Shown: piece after piece, positions 36,841 to 49,999 of the stretch | Layout of the letters: every line of letters starts with the position of its first letter | Numbering within the stretch: position 1 is the stretch's first letter | DNA from: Moringa oleifera | Taxonomy: Eukaryota; Streptophyta; Magnoliopsida; Brassicales; Moringaceae | Reading direction: 5' to 3' | DNA length: 64,000 bases | NCBI GenBank assembly: GCA_021397835.1 | Contig: JAJFZO010000087.1 | Span: 3,224,001-3,288,000, forward strand | Position numbers and translations under genes: made by a program | Notes under the pieces: model-generated | Told to the model about the DNA's origin: nothing | What the model saw: only the letters and a program-made list of their open reading frames with translations | The model's database searches: none

Positions 36841-38940
36841 ATGGAGGGACTACCGGTATCTACTTTTAAAAGGCTGCCTCCAGCTTATGGGAACCTGATC
36901 ACCATCCTCAGCATCGACGGCGGTGGTGTTAGAGGCATCATCCCTGCTACCATTCTTGCTTACCTCGAATCGCAACTTCAGGTACGGATAGTAAAGAGTT
37001 TCACCCACATAAATAGGAATCTTTATGCATGCATGTAGTTATAGCTAACTACGGCTTTCAAAACTTAGAGCTATAGCTTCTTATCTTTACTACATTGAGC
37101 TTCTAATTCATGCAAGATGCGAAAAGGCAATCCTTACATCCATTAACTAAACGGTTTCTTAATTTGGGTTAATTTCACGCAGGAGCTGGACGGGGAAGAC
37201 GCAAGACTTGCAGACTACTTCGATGTGATGGCAGGAACAAGCACAGGCGGTCTGATCACTGCTATGTTAACTGCTCCAAATGAAGAACACCGTCCTCTAT
37301 TTGCAGCAAAGGACATCAAACCCTTTTATCTCCAATACTGTCCGAAAATTTTTCCTCAAGATAGGTAATCTAGTGTGTATATATATATAGCTGGTTCTTC
37401 TTTCTTTTGCATGCAAAGCAACAACATTTCAAGAGTAATTGTTCATGCATAATACCTGCATTGTGTATTGGATCATGTTACTAGTAACTAGATTATTCCG
37501 TTTCATGGCTGCAGGGGCATGTTTAGCTGGTTTAGAAAGCTATACAGATCATTATTAGGACCCAAATACAATGGTAAGTACTTTCAGAGGCTGATAAAGG
37601 ACAAACTAGGGGACACTCGGGTGCATGATGCGTTGGCCAACGTTGTGATTCCAACTTTCGATATCAAACGCTTGCAGCCTACCATTTTCTCATCCTACGA
37701 GGTCTAATTGCACCTTCATATATAGATTCTGTTAATGTGCACAAATGGTTTGTGGAAATGTCTCAATTATTGGACACTATTTCATCTTTATATTGAATAG
37801 AAATTGAATGAAAACTCCAACTTCATGCCTGTAGCTCGAAAGATCGCCACATTTAGATGTTCCGCTTGGTGACATATGCATTAGCACATCAGCAGCTCCA
37901 ACTTACCTGCCACCGAAGTACTTCAAGAACCGAGATCATGAAGGGAACATTCAAGAATTTCATCTCATCGATGGTGGTGTTGCAGCGAATAACCCGGTAT
38001 GTATATACTATTACCTATTTATAAGCAATTTTAATAAAGAAAGATTTTTGAGAACAAAATCAAGATTTATTGGGACATTGTGTTGCAGGCTTTAGTTGCG
38101 ATATCCCAAGTGACCAAGCAAATATCCAATGAAAAACCTGATTTTTTCCCGATAAAGCCAATGGACTATGGTCGATTTCTAGTCATCTCGGTGGGCAGCG
38201 GCACGCATAAGATGGAACAGAAATACAGTGCTCCAATGGCAGCCAAATGGGGCATTTTGGGTTGGTTACTTCATGGCCGTTCTGTTCCATTAGTGGATGT
38301 CTTCACTCAAGCAAGTGCAGACATGGTTGATCTCCATATCTCTGTCGTCTTCCAGGCACTTCACTCTGAAGCAAACTACCTTAGGATTCAAGTAAGCTTA
38401 ACTAGACAGGCTTCTAGTCTAATGATCACTTGTCTCTGTTACAATGTCTTTGAGTCTATTAACCTAAATGCATAAGAGTTTATCTTGCAGTCACTTAATA
38501 AAAAAGCTTGATTAATAACGTTAATTCATGGTTCCCTGTGTGATTAGGATGATACATTGACGGGGAAAGACTCATCGGTAGATGTTGCAACAAAAGAGAA
38601 TCTGGCCAAACTCGTGCAAATCGGTGAAAGCTTATTGAATAAACCGGTGTCAAGGGTGAATGTGGAGACTGGATTATTTGAACCTCTCCAAAATTGTGGT
38701 ACTAATGCCGAGGCTCTGAGGACGTACGTATGAGAAGAAAATATGAAGAAAACTTTCATGCTCTATTGTTATAATTTGTTATATATCTACCAAATATTGA
38801 TTAATTTCCTTTGCTGATTTTCCTATCATCACTACTAATTATACTTTAATTAACACCAACCTTGCAGGTTTGCGAAAATACTATCTGACGAGAGGAGACT
38901 TCGAGAAACAAACTCACCAGGGAAGGAGAAGACCTACTAG
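36841..38940 (+). CDS. Patatin-like phospholipase A (copy 1), 7 exons, 407 aa
   Basis: Exons: 36841-36981, 37183-37364, 37515-37701, 37835-37996, 38089-38391, 38548-38723, 38868-38940 (1224 nt). Soluble acyl hydrolase with the patatin Ser-Asp dyad. Oxyanion loop [10 protein letters not shown] (residues 24-33), nucleophile GTSTGG (Ser67), catalytic Asp in [11 protein letters not shown] (Asp216). No signal peptide is evident, as in the cytosolic PLP2/PLA-IIA group, which releases fatty acids from galactolipids and phospholipids and is stress-induced in Arabidopsis. Exon 4 starts [13 protein letters not shown] where the other copies have VKK.P..DALLSD, the most divergent point. The donor after 38723 (GTACGT) is the one that keeps frame. 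The tail after [13 protein letters not shown] is short. Same strand as copy 2, which lies 9.1 kb downstream. Confidence 0.92.
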
Positions 38941-41900
38941 TTGTGGTTCAATGGTTAGGGGCGTTGAAGTAAAACCAGATATGGTTAACAGCTTGGTTAA
39001 GAGATGTCCATGTTATTTGTTATCATTTCATGTAAATTGGAAATTTCTTGCAATGAAAAGGTCATTATGGCCATTATTTATTTTAATTTTGGAATTTTAT
39101 TTTGGCATCTGTATACAAATATTTACGGAAATAATTTATATTAATAATAAATAATTTTTAGTATTTTTTAAAGTCATTTTTCAAATGAAATTATTTTTAA
39201 TGGATGATGTGCAATTATTTACTTATTACTCACAGAGAAAATCAAAAGTCAAATCTCCAAAACTTCTCCGACTTCATTTATTAGATACACATGAATCAAA
39301 TCATCTTATGATGTACCATTCATCATTATTAATATTTTTGAATTTATTTTTTATGATAATTATTTAATTATATTTATTACAATTGTCACTGTATATATTA
39401 ATAGAAATTTTTTTGTTGTATTTTCAATAACATTTATCAAATAGTCACTATTAAAAAATATACGTTGATAATTATAAATATTAACTATTAAAACCCATAT
39501 TTTTAGAAGTTATTGTTTAAGATTACTTTTAAAAGAAATTTATGATTTTTTTAAAAATTTAAAATTTATATTGAATTAATTAATATTGATTCAAATATAA
39601 TAAATTAATATTTATTAAATCATACTTAAAATTAAACATATGTTTAAAAAATAAATTTAAAAAATTAAAAATATAAATTAAAGCTAAAAATTTATTAAAT
39701 TAAAATATTTTTACTATTAAAATATAAAATATAAAAAGTATACAAGAGTCACCACATTATAGCTATTACTAAACCCAAATATGAGCTGCAAAGACTAGGC
39801 TTGCCTTGGCTTCAAAATGGAGAGTTCCCATTCTAAACCTTTGTTTATCTTGTTCCTTATTTTGAAAATAGGCTTGAAAAAGGTAGTGTCTAAGGCTTTC
39901 AAACAAGGAGCCTTTTGTTTAGAGAAATGTCTTTGTACAAATCTTGAATTGAGCTCTTAAAATGTTAGGCTTCTATATTTTTTCTCTTCTTTCTTTATAT
40001 TAAGTTTATTAGGCTTTTGCAAATGACTTTATCGTAAATATTGCAACCAAATCTATTAGCCAGTATGGGATATGATTGCTTTTGAATCTACTTTTTTTTT
40101 TATGCTGTCATAAATATATATTAAAAGCCTTTTTGGCCTTTTCTTTTTCCTTCAAAACTATTTTTTCTCTATCCTAGTCAGTGACGTGCACTGTGTTGCT
40201 TATATCTCTCTAAACTATTTTGTTACAGCAAACAAACTTTTACAAAATACAAACTCAATTTCATTGTATGAAGGACTTGTCTCACTTTTGGTTTCTTATG
40301 GTTTTGCCTGAAGTTGCAATTCATGCAATCTTAGTTGTAGCACTAGAGACTTCCAGCTCTTAACCTTGACGTGTTCTGTCATTATCTCCATTTTGTCACT
40401 TCTTTGATGTATCTGTTATTGCACTACTATTTGATCTCTATAATAATCATTCTATTTTCTAGATTTTGTCGTCTATTACATGTAGATTTTAATCTCTTAT
40501 CTATTACGTTACTCGAAGCTTTCAATCTCTTATCTATCATGTTTATTAAATATTAGGTTTTGTGGTTTAGATTTGAAGATTTTCAATTTTGTTTCTTGAG
40601 CTAATCTTTGCTTGTAATTGTTATTATTTTTGATGTGGTTATAGATACATACATTTTGTTTTGCTTTTAATTGATTTTCTACTTCATCTTGGTATGTTTC
40701 AAGTACTTTACTCTTTTGTTAATCTACTTTGATTTGGTATTTCAGTGCACTTGATTTTTCTTTTCAATTTTATTAGCTTTAAGTGGATTTGGATGAAGAT
40801 AGATTTTGGATAAATCTAGCAAAGATTTTAAGTTGGAGGTGGTATATAGTTGTATCACCTCAAAAACTTTAGATGGGTCAAAGAAGCAAGAGCTTGAGGA
40901 TAATGAAAACTATTACAATAGTTAAAGTGTGGACATTTACAAGGATCCATAAAACTATAAAAGTGATTATATATATCTAACCATGCAAGATGGTCAATAA
41001 TTTTGTTTTGGGTTGTTTTGCATTCATATCTTATAAGGTCTGAAATTTTCTAGGCTCTAATTAAGGAGGTAGAAAAGCCTCTATTTATTTACTTATTTAT
41101 TTTCTGGGTCTAAATAAAATTTACTTGTTTATTCTTTATAATGGAAGCCATGTGGCATCCTATTAACATTGTTTGGAGAAGTAAGAACAATAATATTTAA
41201 AGGAAGATATTTTCAATCCTTATGGGACATTATTCATTAGTACAACTTTCTTGTGAAACAGTGATCATCCTTTTCAAATTGCAGTGTATCTCTTTCTTAT
41301 TTTATATATGTGATCCTTTTGACCTTTAGATCACATTGTACCATTCCATTATATCTTAAGACTTGCTTTCATGCTATGTCTTTTCAGTTGATTTTTTAGC
41401 AGATTGAATCTTGTATGATAGGTAGCTAGGCATCCCCATTTGTGAATCATGATATTGGTGGATTACTTTTTCTTGTCTATTTGACACTTATTATCCTATA
41501 GGAAAGTAAAAGTTAACAATATTATTAGAGATAATAAAATGAGATACTTCTTAATATTATTCCTCAAAAATTGCTTTGTGCCCCTTCATGTTGAATGGTA
41601 ATACCTTAATAATTGCATTTCAATAAATATGTATAAAACTTGTTTATTTACTAGAAAAATTTATGCAGGGCTTTGTGTGGCAATTGTTGGATTAATCATG
41701 GCCTAAGATTGCCAAGATCGAATAGTAATGATGATTCCATTAATTCACGCATTTCTATGTCGTTGGATCAGTAATTTCTATTACTTTTCTTATGTTAAAT
41801 GGCTTAATAACTATTATATACATGTTAATTAATTTTATTTTTTTTATCTCATTAACTCTAACTTTTTATTATTATTTTCTTGAATTTGTAGAAGGAGTTG

Positions 41901-43167
41901 ACTTTTATGTTATTCTCATCTTAATTCTCTAGTTGAAGCTACAAGAAAGAGCTGTTATCCTATCATATTTTCTTTTTTTTTTAAAAAAAATACACACATA
42001 TATTTCTAAATGTACTGTGAAGCAAATATTACCTTTTTGCAAATTGGAAGCCTCGAGTTATGAATTTGATGAGTAATTTATTTAGCATAAGTTGTTCTTA
42101 AGAGCATAATCACTTCACTCATCTTCATTTGACTTTTAAAACTTAATTTAATGTGACATCCTTAATCACATCCTAGTTTTGATCAACAGCTTATAAAGAC
42201 ATATTTTCATTAGAGGTAATATTTGTTAAGACCATCTTTAACATCTTTTTTCATTTTTGTGAACTTGCAATAGGAACATGTAGTATTAGACCACGTTCGA
42301 GCCTGACAGAGTAGGCATATATAGGTAAGGCTAGTGGAGGTGGCAATACCTAAATGGTTTATTATCTGACAGTACGAGCTACTATGTTTAATGATGAACT
42401 GACTGATGATACAATCTCCTACTTCTTAAATTCTTCAATGAATCAATTGTAAGAGAGACAAAAGTTAAAATAGATTGAATTTAACTATAGTGAGTGACGG
42501 AGTTCCTTTTAGAGTTTTCTTCCATTATATATAATGTGTGTATATAACATATTGTGTATTAAAAGTTTCATAATATGTTAAATTGAAATATTAGGACAGT
42601 TGCATTGCAGGTCAGTTGCATTTCCATTACTAACTTTATATTTTTTATTTAATGTACATAATTATAGTATGTAGTCTATAATGTTTTATTGTGACATATG
42701 TTGCATTCTTTCTTTTATAATAATTTATGTCTAATCTTGACCATGATATATAGTGCTTCCATTTATATTTTTGTTACATTCATATAAGAAATATGTTAAA
42801 TACAGTAGAATGAGAACTCTAATATAGGAAAAGTTATGCATAACCCACACATTTATACATGGATTTGTAAGAAAAAAACATCATTTTGTGAATTCTATCT
42901 AAATATAAGAAATTAATTACCCACAATAGAAATCTCTAATTAGTTATACTATTAATAGTTTAGTAAAAGACTTATAGGATTCTCAAGGCTGACAAATTCA
43001 CAAGAAGGTAAGGAACTTGTCCATTTAAACTCTTATTAGATAAATCCCTGAGAGTAAAATGAGATTAGATACATAATTGTGTATTATATTTCATGCACTT
43101 AGGATATCTCCATAAAAATCAATAGAAGTACGATGCAAGAAAAGAAAAAAAGGACATGAAAATATAA
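38941..43167. other. AT-rich intergenic DNA, no gene recognised
   Basis: After the 3' UTR of patatin copy 1 (to about 39150) the sequence is low-complexity. The stretch 39780-41700 is slightly more balanced, with no family-like reading frame. It could be an old transposon body but nothing identifies it. Confidence 0.4.
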
Positions 43168-44224
43168 CACTACTAGAATAATTTTAGTTATAACCACTGA
43201 CCAACTGATGGATAATTAGTAAATCCTATAAGCATAACTTTCAACAGAACCATATTCTCGGGTATCTTCTAATCTATAAATAAGTTGTATTAGCATGAAA
43301 TTCTGTATGCGTTATTATGACTAGTAACTTACTAATTGCAATCAAACTCAAAAGTTGCAATAAATTTTGAACCATTGATAAAGTTTAAGCTGCCCAAAGA
43401 AGTGCCTTTAACTATCTTTGAGGTTATATTTGTATGATTATGAACTTAGAGCCTGTCTAAAAAACTCAGTATTTAATGAGGCTAGCACAACAAACAGAAC
43501 ATGCTCAACTTTTAATGATAACATACTTAAGATTATAAAAGGTCCTAGCCATCTTATAAAAGCAAGGCCCATATAATTGATTTAAAAGGTGAAAAATTAA
43601 CATTCTAGCTCACTCAAACTATACGAGAAAGCTTGATTTTCATTTTTCTTAAATGTGAAGAGAAATCCATGATGATAGAAAACAATATATTATAATTGAA
43701 CTTTACTTTATATGGTATTATTAAGATGCATATTATTATTTTTTTAATATTTAATAGATTCCTTATGCATTTAATGCTCATAAAGGTATTCAAAAAAATA
43801 ATGAAAATTCGAGGTCTAAACCTTCTTAAGGTAGGTATTATTATTTTTAATTCTTATGAAATACTTATATTTTGTGCATGTTGTTACATATATTTTTTAT
43901 TTCAGGCTATACATTGTGAACTAAGCATCATTTGTTAGAGATTGATAAAATGATATTTTGTAAAGTTAATGTATCAACTTTTAATTCTTAAAATTTAGAA
44001 GTATTAATGAACTTTTTACATGAAATTATATTTTCATTAAATGATTATTTGACATCTAGGTATATTTTGTTATGTAAAAAGGTAATATAGATAATATTTT
44101 AGTTATGAATGAATATATTTGTTTTAATTATATTGTGAGTTACAAATTTTAAATTTTATACTTTAATTTGTAATTTTTTTAAAATAGTGGTAATTCATTA
44201 ATGACATAATGATTTTTTTTAGTG
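43168..44224. mobile_element. Possible non-autonomous CACTA-type element
   Basis: A CACTACTAGAATAATTTTAG end at 43168 resembles the CACTA transposon terminus. A candidate opposite end, CACTAAAAAAAATCATT on the minus strand, lies at 44206-44224. The inverted-repeat match is poor beyond CACTA and no transposase is seen, so both the call and the right border are tentative. Confidence 0.25.
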
Positions 44225-47200
44225 GTTTCTATTTAATGATCGATAAACAATTATTAATTTGTACTCATTTTAATGATAACTGTTTAATGGTTGGTATATA
44301 AATCATTTTTATAACAAATATTAATTGCCTTAACAAGTTTATAGTTTTATATTGGTAATTATATTAACATTTCATAGTAAAGATTCAGTTTTTAATTGTA
44401 GTAAAAAAATAATAATAATAAAGGTCAACTTGATTTTAACAGTAATTATTAATTACTTGATAATTTTTTTTTAACGTTTCATGACAAGTGTTTATCAAAT
44501 CACATTGCCTAATTTATAAGAGTTGTCCTTGCAACTCTCACAGCATAGATCTTTCATGTATAATTTTCTTATTTATATGTAATCTTAAGTACGATTTGTT
44601 AAATTTAATGATTCAAAATTAAAAGTTCTCAATCAATATATGCTTACCTAAAAATTATTTCAACTTTTTCTTATTTTTTTTTAAAAATAAAGAAAACCTC
44701 CGGTAAAGGTGTGAATTAAAGCTCTTGATTTTGCAGTAAAAGGCAAAGCAATACTATACTATTCAGCACCTAACATACTATATCTTCTAGGAACATCATT
44801 ACTTATATTATTATGTATCTCACGGCATGCAGATAGGATATAGGGTGGAATAGTAAGTGGCTTAAAAGGTAAGTTCTCATTAAGTTCTTCGTTATTAGTT
44901 CTACTGTCGTAATTGGTTCATATTGCTCTTCATTGATATGTTGAGTAGGTTATGATTTTAGGATTGAATATTCATACCAAATACTATAGTCTATCGGCTC
45001 ATCCATGTTGATCTCATCAGTGTGCTAGTGTCAAAAGGAGTCTCATTATAGAAGAATGATTTTGTACCAAAATTTTCACTTTGAACAGATGAATAGGGCT
45101 ACATAGTACGCATTGCATTATTGACTTGCTTGCTCATGGTACAAGAATTAAAATGATTAATTCATTTTAAAATTTTATTGTTATGAACATTGTGGTTGTT
45201 CTTAACAAAATTTCACTCCACCAAGTCCATAATTATACAGCAAACTACGTTGTTATCATATAATATAAACACAATATCATTATTGTTCACCAACTTAATT
45301 TTAACAGGGCTTTTAAGATCTTACTATTATATATAATATTGTGTTATGCTAAGGGAAATCAGTCTCCATGTATATATCAAACCTATCTAAATAATATACC
45401 TCTTAGTTTTGATAACCGTACGAGTACATATACTCAAAACTTTCTCCTGATTCGGACAACTTAGTATTCCATGTTACAATGATTTATATTTTTAATGAAG
45501 ACACAAAATTATACAAATCAATGCACAAAAATATGTATTTAAGAATGTATGAAATTCGTGTAATGATTTTAATTATCGATTTCTGAAAACAAGTAATAAT
45601 TTACTAAAGAAGTTATAATTTTTTACATAAAGCAACGATTTCATATAGTACGACCTGTGAATGAAGTTACCATTTTATCACAACATAGTATGATTTGAAA
45701 ATCATGTCACAATTTCATTAAATTTAATACAATTTCGTGATCATGGCACGATTCTTTGTTTTAAGTAACAATAAAAAACATGACCATAATTTTTACTAAA
45801 ACAAATAAAATTTTCATAGTTTTAAGCTATATTATCCTTGAAACATATATTTGATTCTTGACTCAATCAAATACTTTTTGGTTTTGTAGAGCAAAGATTT
45901 GTAAAAAATAAGAGCTTCATTTTTAACATCACGATGTATGATAGATGTATATGAGAGAACCAAACAAAAGGAATTATAATTGTCTTTGATTGGTTTTTTA
46001 AATAGTGCTTGAATGAATTTAAGATACCAACGTAAAGAGAAAGAGCGAAAAGATATCAAGGAGAAAAAGTGTTTAAAGAGAATTTGAAGAGAGAAAGTGT
46101 TGGAATACATATTCTAAATTCTTGCATTCATTGAATTTGAAGGACATCGTTGTCTTGTAAAAAGGCATTTATGTCCTCATAATTCATCTAAATTCTAAAA
46201 AACATAAACTAATAAAAAAAAGGAGCAAAGTGCTATTTGTAACAATTGCCTTCAATTTTTAGATATTTTATCCTTGTATCAAAGTAACATTGATGATGGA
46301 ACATATGTGTTTTAAGATCTGAATTGTTTTTTATTCATCCAATAGAAATTATTTATTTTAATTTTTAGGTATTGTATTCTTGAATCAAAGTAATATTGAT
46401 TATGAACATATGTGCCTTAAAGATTTGATTGTTTTTTTATTCATTCAATGGATTTTGATTAGAAAGATATTCGACATTAGACGCATAATAGTACTGGTCA
46501 CACTTGGATGAATTAATTAAGCCGACGTACTAAAGGAAAAGCTTAGCCAAATCTAGCCACTAGATGTGGACCATTGGTCCAAGCTATTACACGAATTGAG
46601 AAAACGTAGAGTATGGTCCATTAAAAACTAAACAAATTAGACCCTTTCATCTTTCATCTATTGTTTAATGGCTTTTATGGCTGCCACACTATTTCTTGCA
46701 TGCTTTTGTCTAATTTAATCAAAAAAAATCTCACACACTAAATAGATCCTCATGTTGATTATTTCTTTTAACAATTATTTTCATAAACTCTTTCATGATT
46801 TCTTAAATTAAATAATCTCATATACGAACAATTTTTTATGCTTGTGTTTATTTTTTAAGTTTAAATCTTTAAAAATTTGATCTATCCTATAAATGACAAA
46901 ACATGTTTAGATTAAACATCGAAAGAAAGATTTACTTTCTAACCTTCTTTTACTAAGTAAATAATATCAAAGAAATTAATTAACTATTAATAAAATCTAA
47001 GAAATCAATAATTCAACCTAGTCTTATCAAGAAACCATAAGGGAAAATAGTAAAATAATAATAATAATTAATTATGTTGAAGCACATAATTAGAACAATT
47101 GAAAACTTTCATCATGATTGAAGCTCTTATGCAGGCAAAATTGAATGATCCTTGATAAATACTTTGCATATGGACACATAGAAGTTAAAGTTATTTTTGA

Positions 47201-47858
47201 TTAAACTTCTTTCTTCGTTAATGATTTTCTGACGCCGCCTTTTACGAATCAAAATTAGTATGTTTTTATTCTCTAATGATTATCAGATGATACAAAATCT
47301 TGTGACGATCTTTTTATTGAATATATTACGCATAGAAAAGAAGACCATAATACTAATTATAGATAAACATATAGATAAATGAATGAAAGTTGGTAGGTAT
47401 GGATATGCTTGCATGAGTTAGCTACTTCACAACCCACAGAGTATACTAATTAGGCTAACTTAATGTCTTCCTAACATCCTCTAATCAACTAGAATCACAT
47501 TCTTACCTACGATTCTACATTTCTATTGTAGTCTTACCTACAATTCTTGCATACATTGAATGATTAAGCTCCACTCTTTGTGAAAGTAACATGCCACGGT
47601 TGCAATCTCAACTTTCTACTTCTTTCCTTAGTTAATAGTTTTTTTTCCCTTAAAAATGTGAAAGACGGAGAGAATTATCAAAGTCCAACGCAGCCTTACA
47701 TACCAAAAGATAAAATTTTAGAAAAGAAAGAAAGACGTTTCAATTTTTATGCACATGTCAAGTCTAATGAGAACCCCTTGCATGAAGCAAAAGTAAGTGC
47801 AATTTGCTACGAATTTTCTCCTATGACTTTGTCAAAACTCGTTAACTACTCATGAGTC
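44225..47858. other. AT-rich spacer and promoter of patatin copy 2
   Basis: No gene recognised in 44225-46240. A tandem duplication lies at 46251-46457. The stretch from about 47100 to 47858 is the presumed promoter of patatin copy 2 and contains TGACGC at 47230-47235. Confidence 0.4.
46251..46457. repeat. Tandem duplication of about 100 bp (period about 107)
   Basis: Two copies, 46251-46351 and 46358-46457, share a TCAAAGTAA.ATTGAT core, ACATATGTG and a TTTTTTATTCAT(C/T)CAAT end with scattered differences. Confidence 0.8.
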
Positions 47859-47865
47859 TATAAGT
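47859..47865 (+). promoter_or_regulatory. Candidate TATA box of patatin copy 2
   Basis: TATAAGT, 181 bases before the ATG at 48040. It is weaker and further away than in the other copies. Confidence 0.4.
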
Positions 47866-48039
47866 ACCCTCATGCATGCTACTCCCAAGACATAAACTCA
47901 AAGTGCATGAGAATCTCAGTTACCTCAAGATCTTGAAAAAGCTGAAATTAAATTTTCTCTTAAGCTCTCAAAACTATATACCTCGATATATATCTCTTTC
48001 TTGCTTTTCCTGCTCTCTAGGATTATTCATTGGTGTCTC

Positions 48040-49916
48040 ATGGAAGGAACAAGTGCACCCCTCCAGCCTCCAACTTATGGAAATTTAATCACTGTTCTCA
48101 GCATTGATGGTGGTGGAATTAGAGGGATTATCCCCGGAATCATACTTAGTTATCTAGAATCTGAACTTCAGGTACAAGGGTTATCTTTTGATTTCTTCTT
48201 CAGAACAAATTTCAAATTTTTGTCTTGATGAGTTATCTAGTAGCTCAAGATGGTTTTGATTACGATGTAGAATCTGGATGGAGAAGAAGCAAGACTTGCC
48301 GATTATTTTGATGTGATCGCTGGAACAAGCACAGGAGGTCTTGTGACAGCCATGCTGACAACACCAAATGAAAAGAACCGTCCTTTATTCGCAGCTAGAG
48401 ATATCAAAGACTTTTATCTAAATCATTGTCCTAAAATCTTCCCACAACCAAGGTTAAGATTCATAAATTATTCATACCATAATTAAGTTCTGTGTTCAAT
48501 TAAGGTCATGATTTAATTTGCATACCTTGTTTTTGTCTTTAATTATTGTTAATACCATTTTATGTGTTCTTAACCAAATGCAGTTGTGCTTTATTTGCTA
48601 ACGCAATGAAGCTGATTAAGGCTATGTCAGGACCAAAGTATGATGGGAAGTATTTGCACAACATTGTAAGAGAAAAACTAGGAAGTAGAAGACTTCACGA
48701 GACATTGACTAACGTTGTTATCCCAACGTTTGACATCAAAAGTCTTCAGCCTACCATCTTTTCAACCTATGAGGTAACTAATCATTCTTCACCCTGAAAT
48801 CGACCTTGTGAATTACCATGTGAGCAGAGGATGAATGCTAATTTTTTTATCAGGTGAAGAAAAAGCCATGCATGGACGCTTTACTCTCGGACATATGCAT
48901 TGCAACCTCAGCTGCACCAACTTATCTTCCAGCCCACTATTTCAAAACTGAAAACCCTACAGGTGAAGCTAGGGAATTCCACTTAATCGATGGTGGTGTT
49001 GCTGCAAATAATCCGGTATATATTTCCAAGTTCACATACATATACTAGCTAGTTCGCTAAGAAATTTTCAGAATCCTTTATACTCACCAGACGCTTTTGT
49101 CTCTTATAAAAAATTCTTAGACTCTGGTGGCTATGGGTGAAGTGACAAAGGAGATCATTAAGGGAAGTCCTGATTTCTTTCCTATAAAGCCAATGGATTA
49201 CAGGAGGTTTCTGGTTGTATCATTAGGGACAGGCTCACCTAAAGCTAAAGGGAAATACAAGGCAGATGAAGCTGCAAAATGGGGTGTTTTGGGATGGTTA
49301 ACATCTGGAGGACACACACCATTAGTAGACGTATTTACTCAATCTAGTGCGGACATGGTGGACTTGCATATTTGTGGGCTTTTCCAAGCTCTTCACTCTG
49401 AAAGCAGCTACCTTCGCATTCAGGTATACATAGGCATCCATGAAATATTTAACTTAAAAGTACTAATACAAAAAACAAAAGGAGAAAAGTCAGTGAAATG
49501 GTCCATGAATTAATGCAGGATGACACTTTAAGCGGCAATGTATCTTCTGTTGATGTGGCCACAAAGAAAAATTTGGATGATCTTGTGGAAGTTGGTGAGA
49601 GACTGTTGAAGAAGCCAGTATCCCGGGTGAACCTGGAGACAGGCATCTATGAGCCTGTTAATCAAGAGACTAATGAGGCAGCTCTCAAGAGGTATACATG
49701 ACATATATTAAGCAAAGAGATCTTTTCTATGGTTTTGTTACATTTTCATTTCATGCAAGAACTTTTGATTAATTTTGCAGGTTTGCTGAGATGCTCTCCC
49801 AAGAGAGGTGGCTTCGCCATATTAAGTCACCTCACGGACAGGCCGCAAATACAAAGAATCAAGATAAGATTAGCAAGTATGAAGTCCAAGGTGGAGATAA
49901 AGAAGTAATTGATTAA
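48040..49916 (+). CDS. Patatin-like phospholipase B (copy 2), 7 exons, 425 aa
   Basis: Exons: 48040-48171, 48271-48452, 48584-48773, 48854-49015, 49121-49423, 49519-49691, 49781-49916 (1278 nt). Lipid acyl hydrolase of the patatin/PLP2 type. Motifs: [10 protein letters not shown] (oxyanion, residues 21-30), GTSTGG (Ser64), [11 protein letters not shown] (Asp214). Exon 3 is one codon longer than in the other copies. The C-terminal exon is the longest of the four and adds a hydrophilic tail rich in Lys, Gln and Asp. No signal peptide is seen. This copy resembles the minus-strand copies more than copy 1 in the [13 protein letters not shown] segment. A perfect 24-bp tandem repeat lies in the presumed 3' UTR. 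Confidence 0.93.
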
Positions 49917-49999
49917 CCTATCTTATGGTCCTTCATCAACAATAAATCTCATATGGAGCACAACCATGTCTTCAGTATTTTTTTTTTTATTTTTTTTCT

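Noticed and set aside
39000..47000. Several 60-90 codon open stretches in AT-rich spacers
   Set aside because: Phe/Ile/Tyr/Asn-rich composition and no homology by eye; expected by chance in such DNA.
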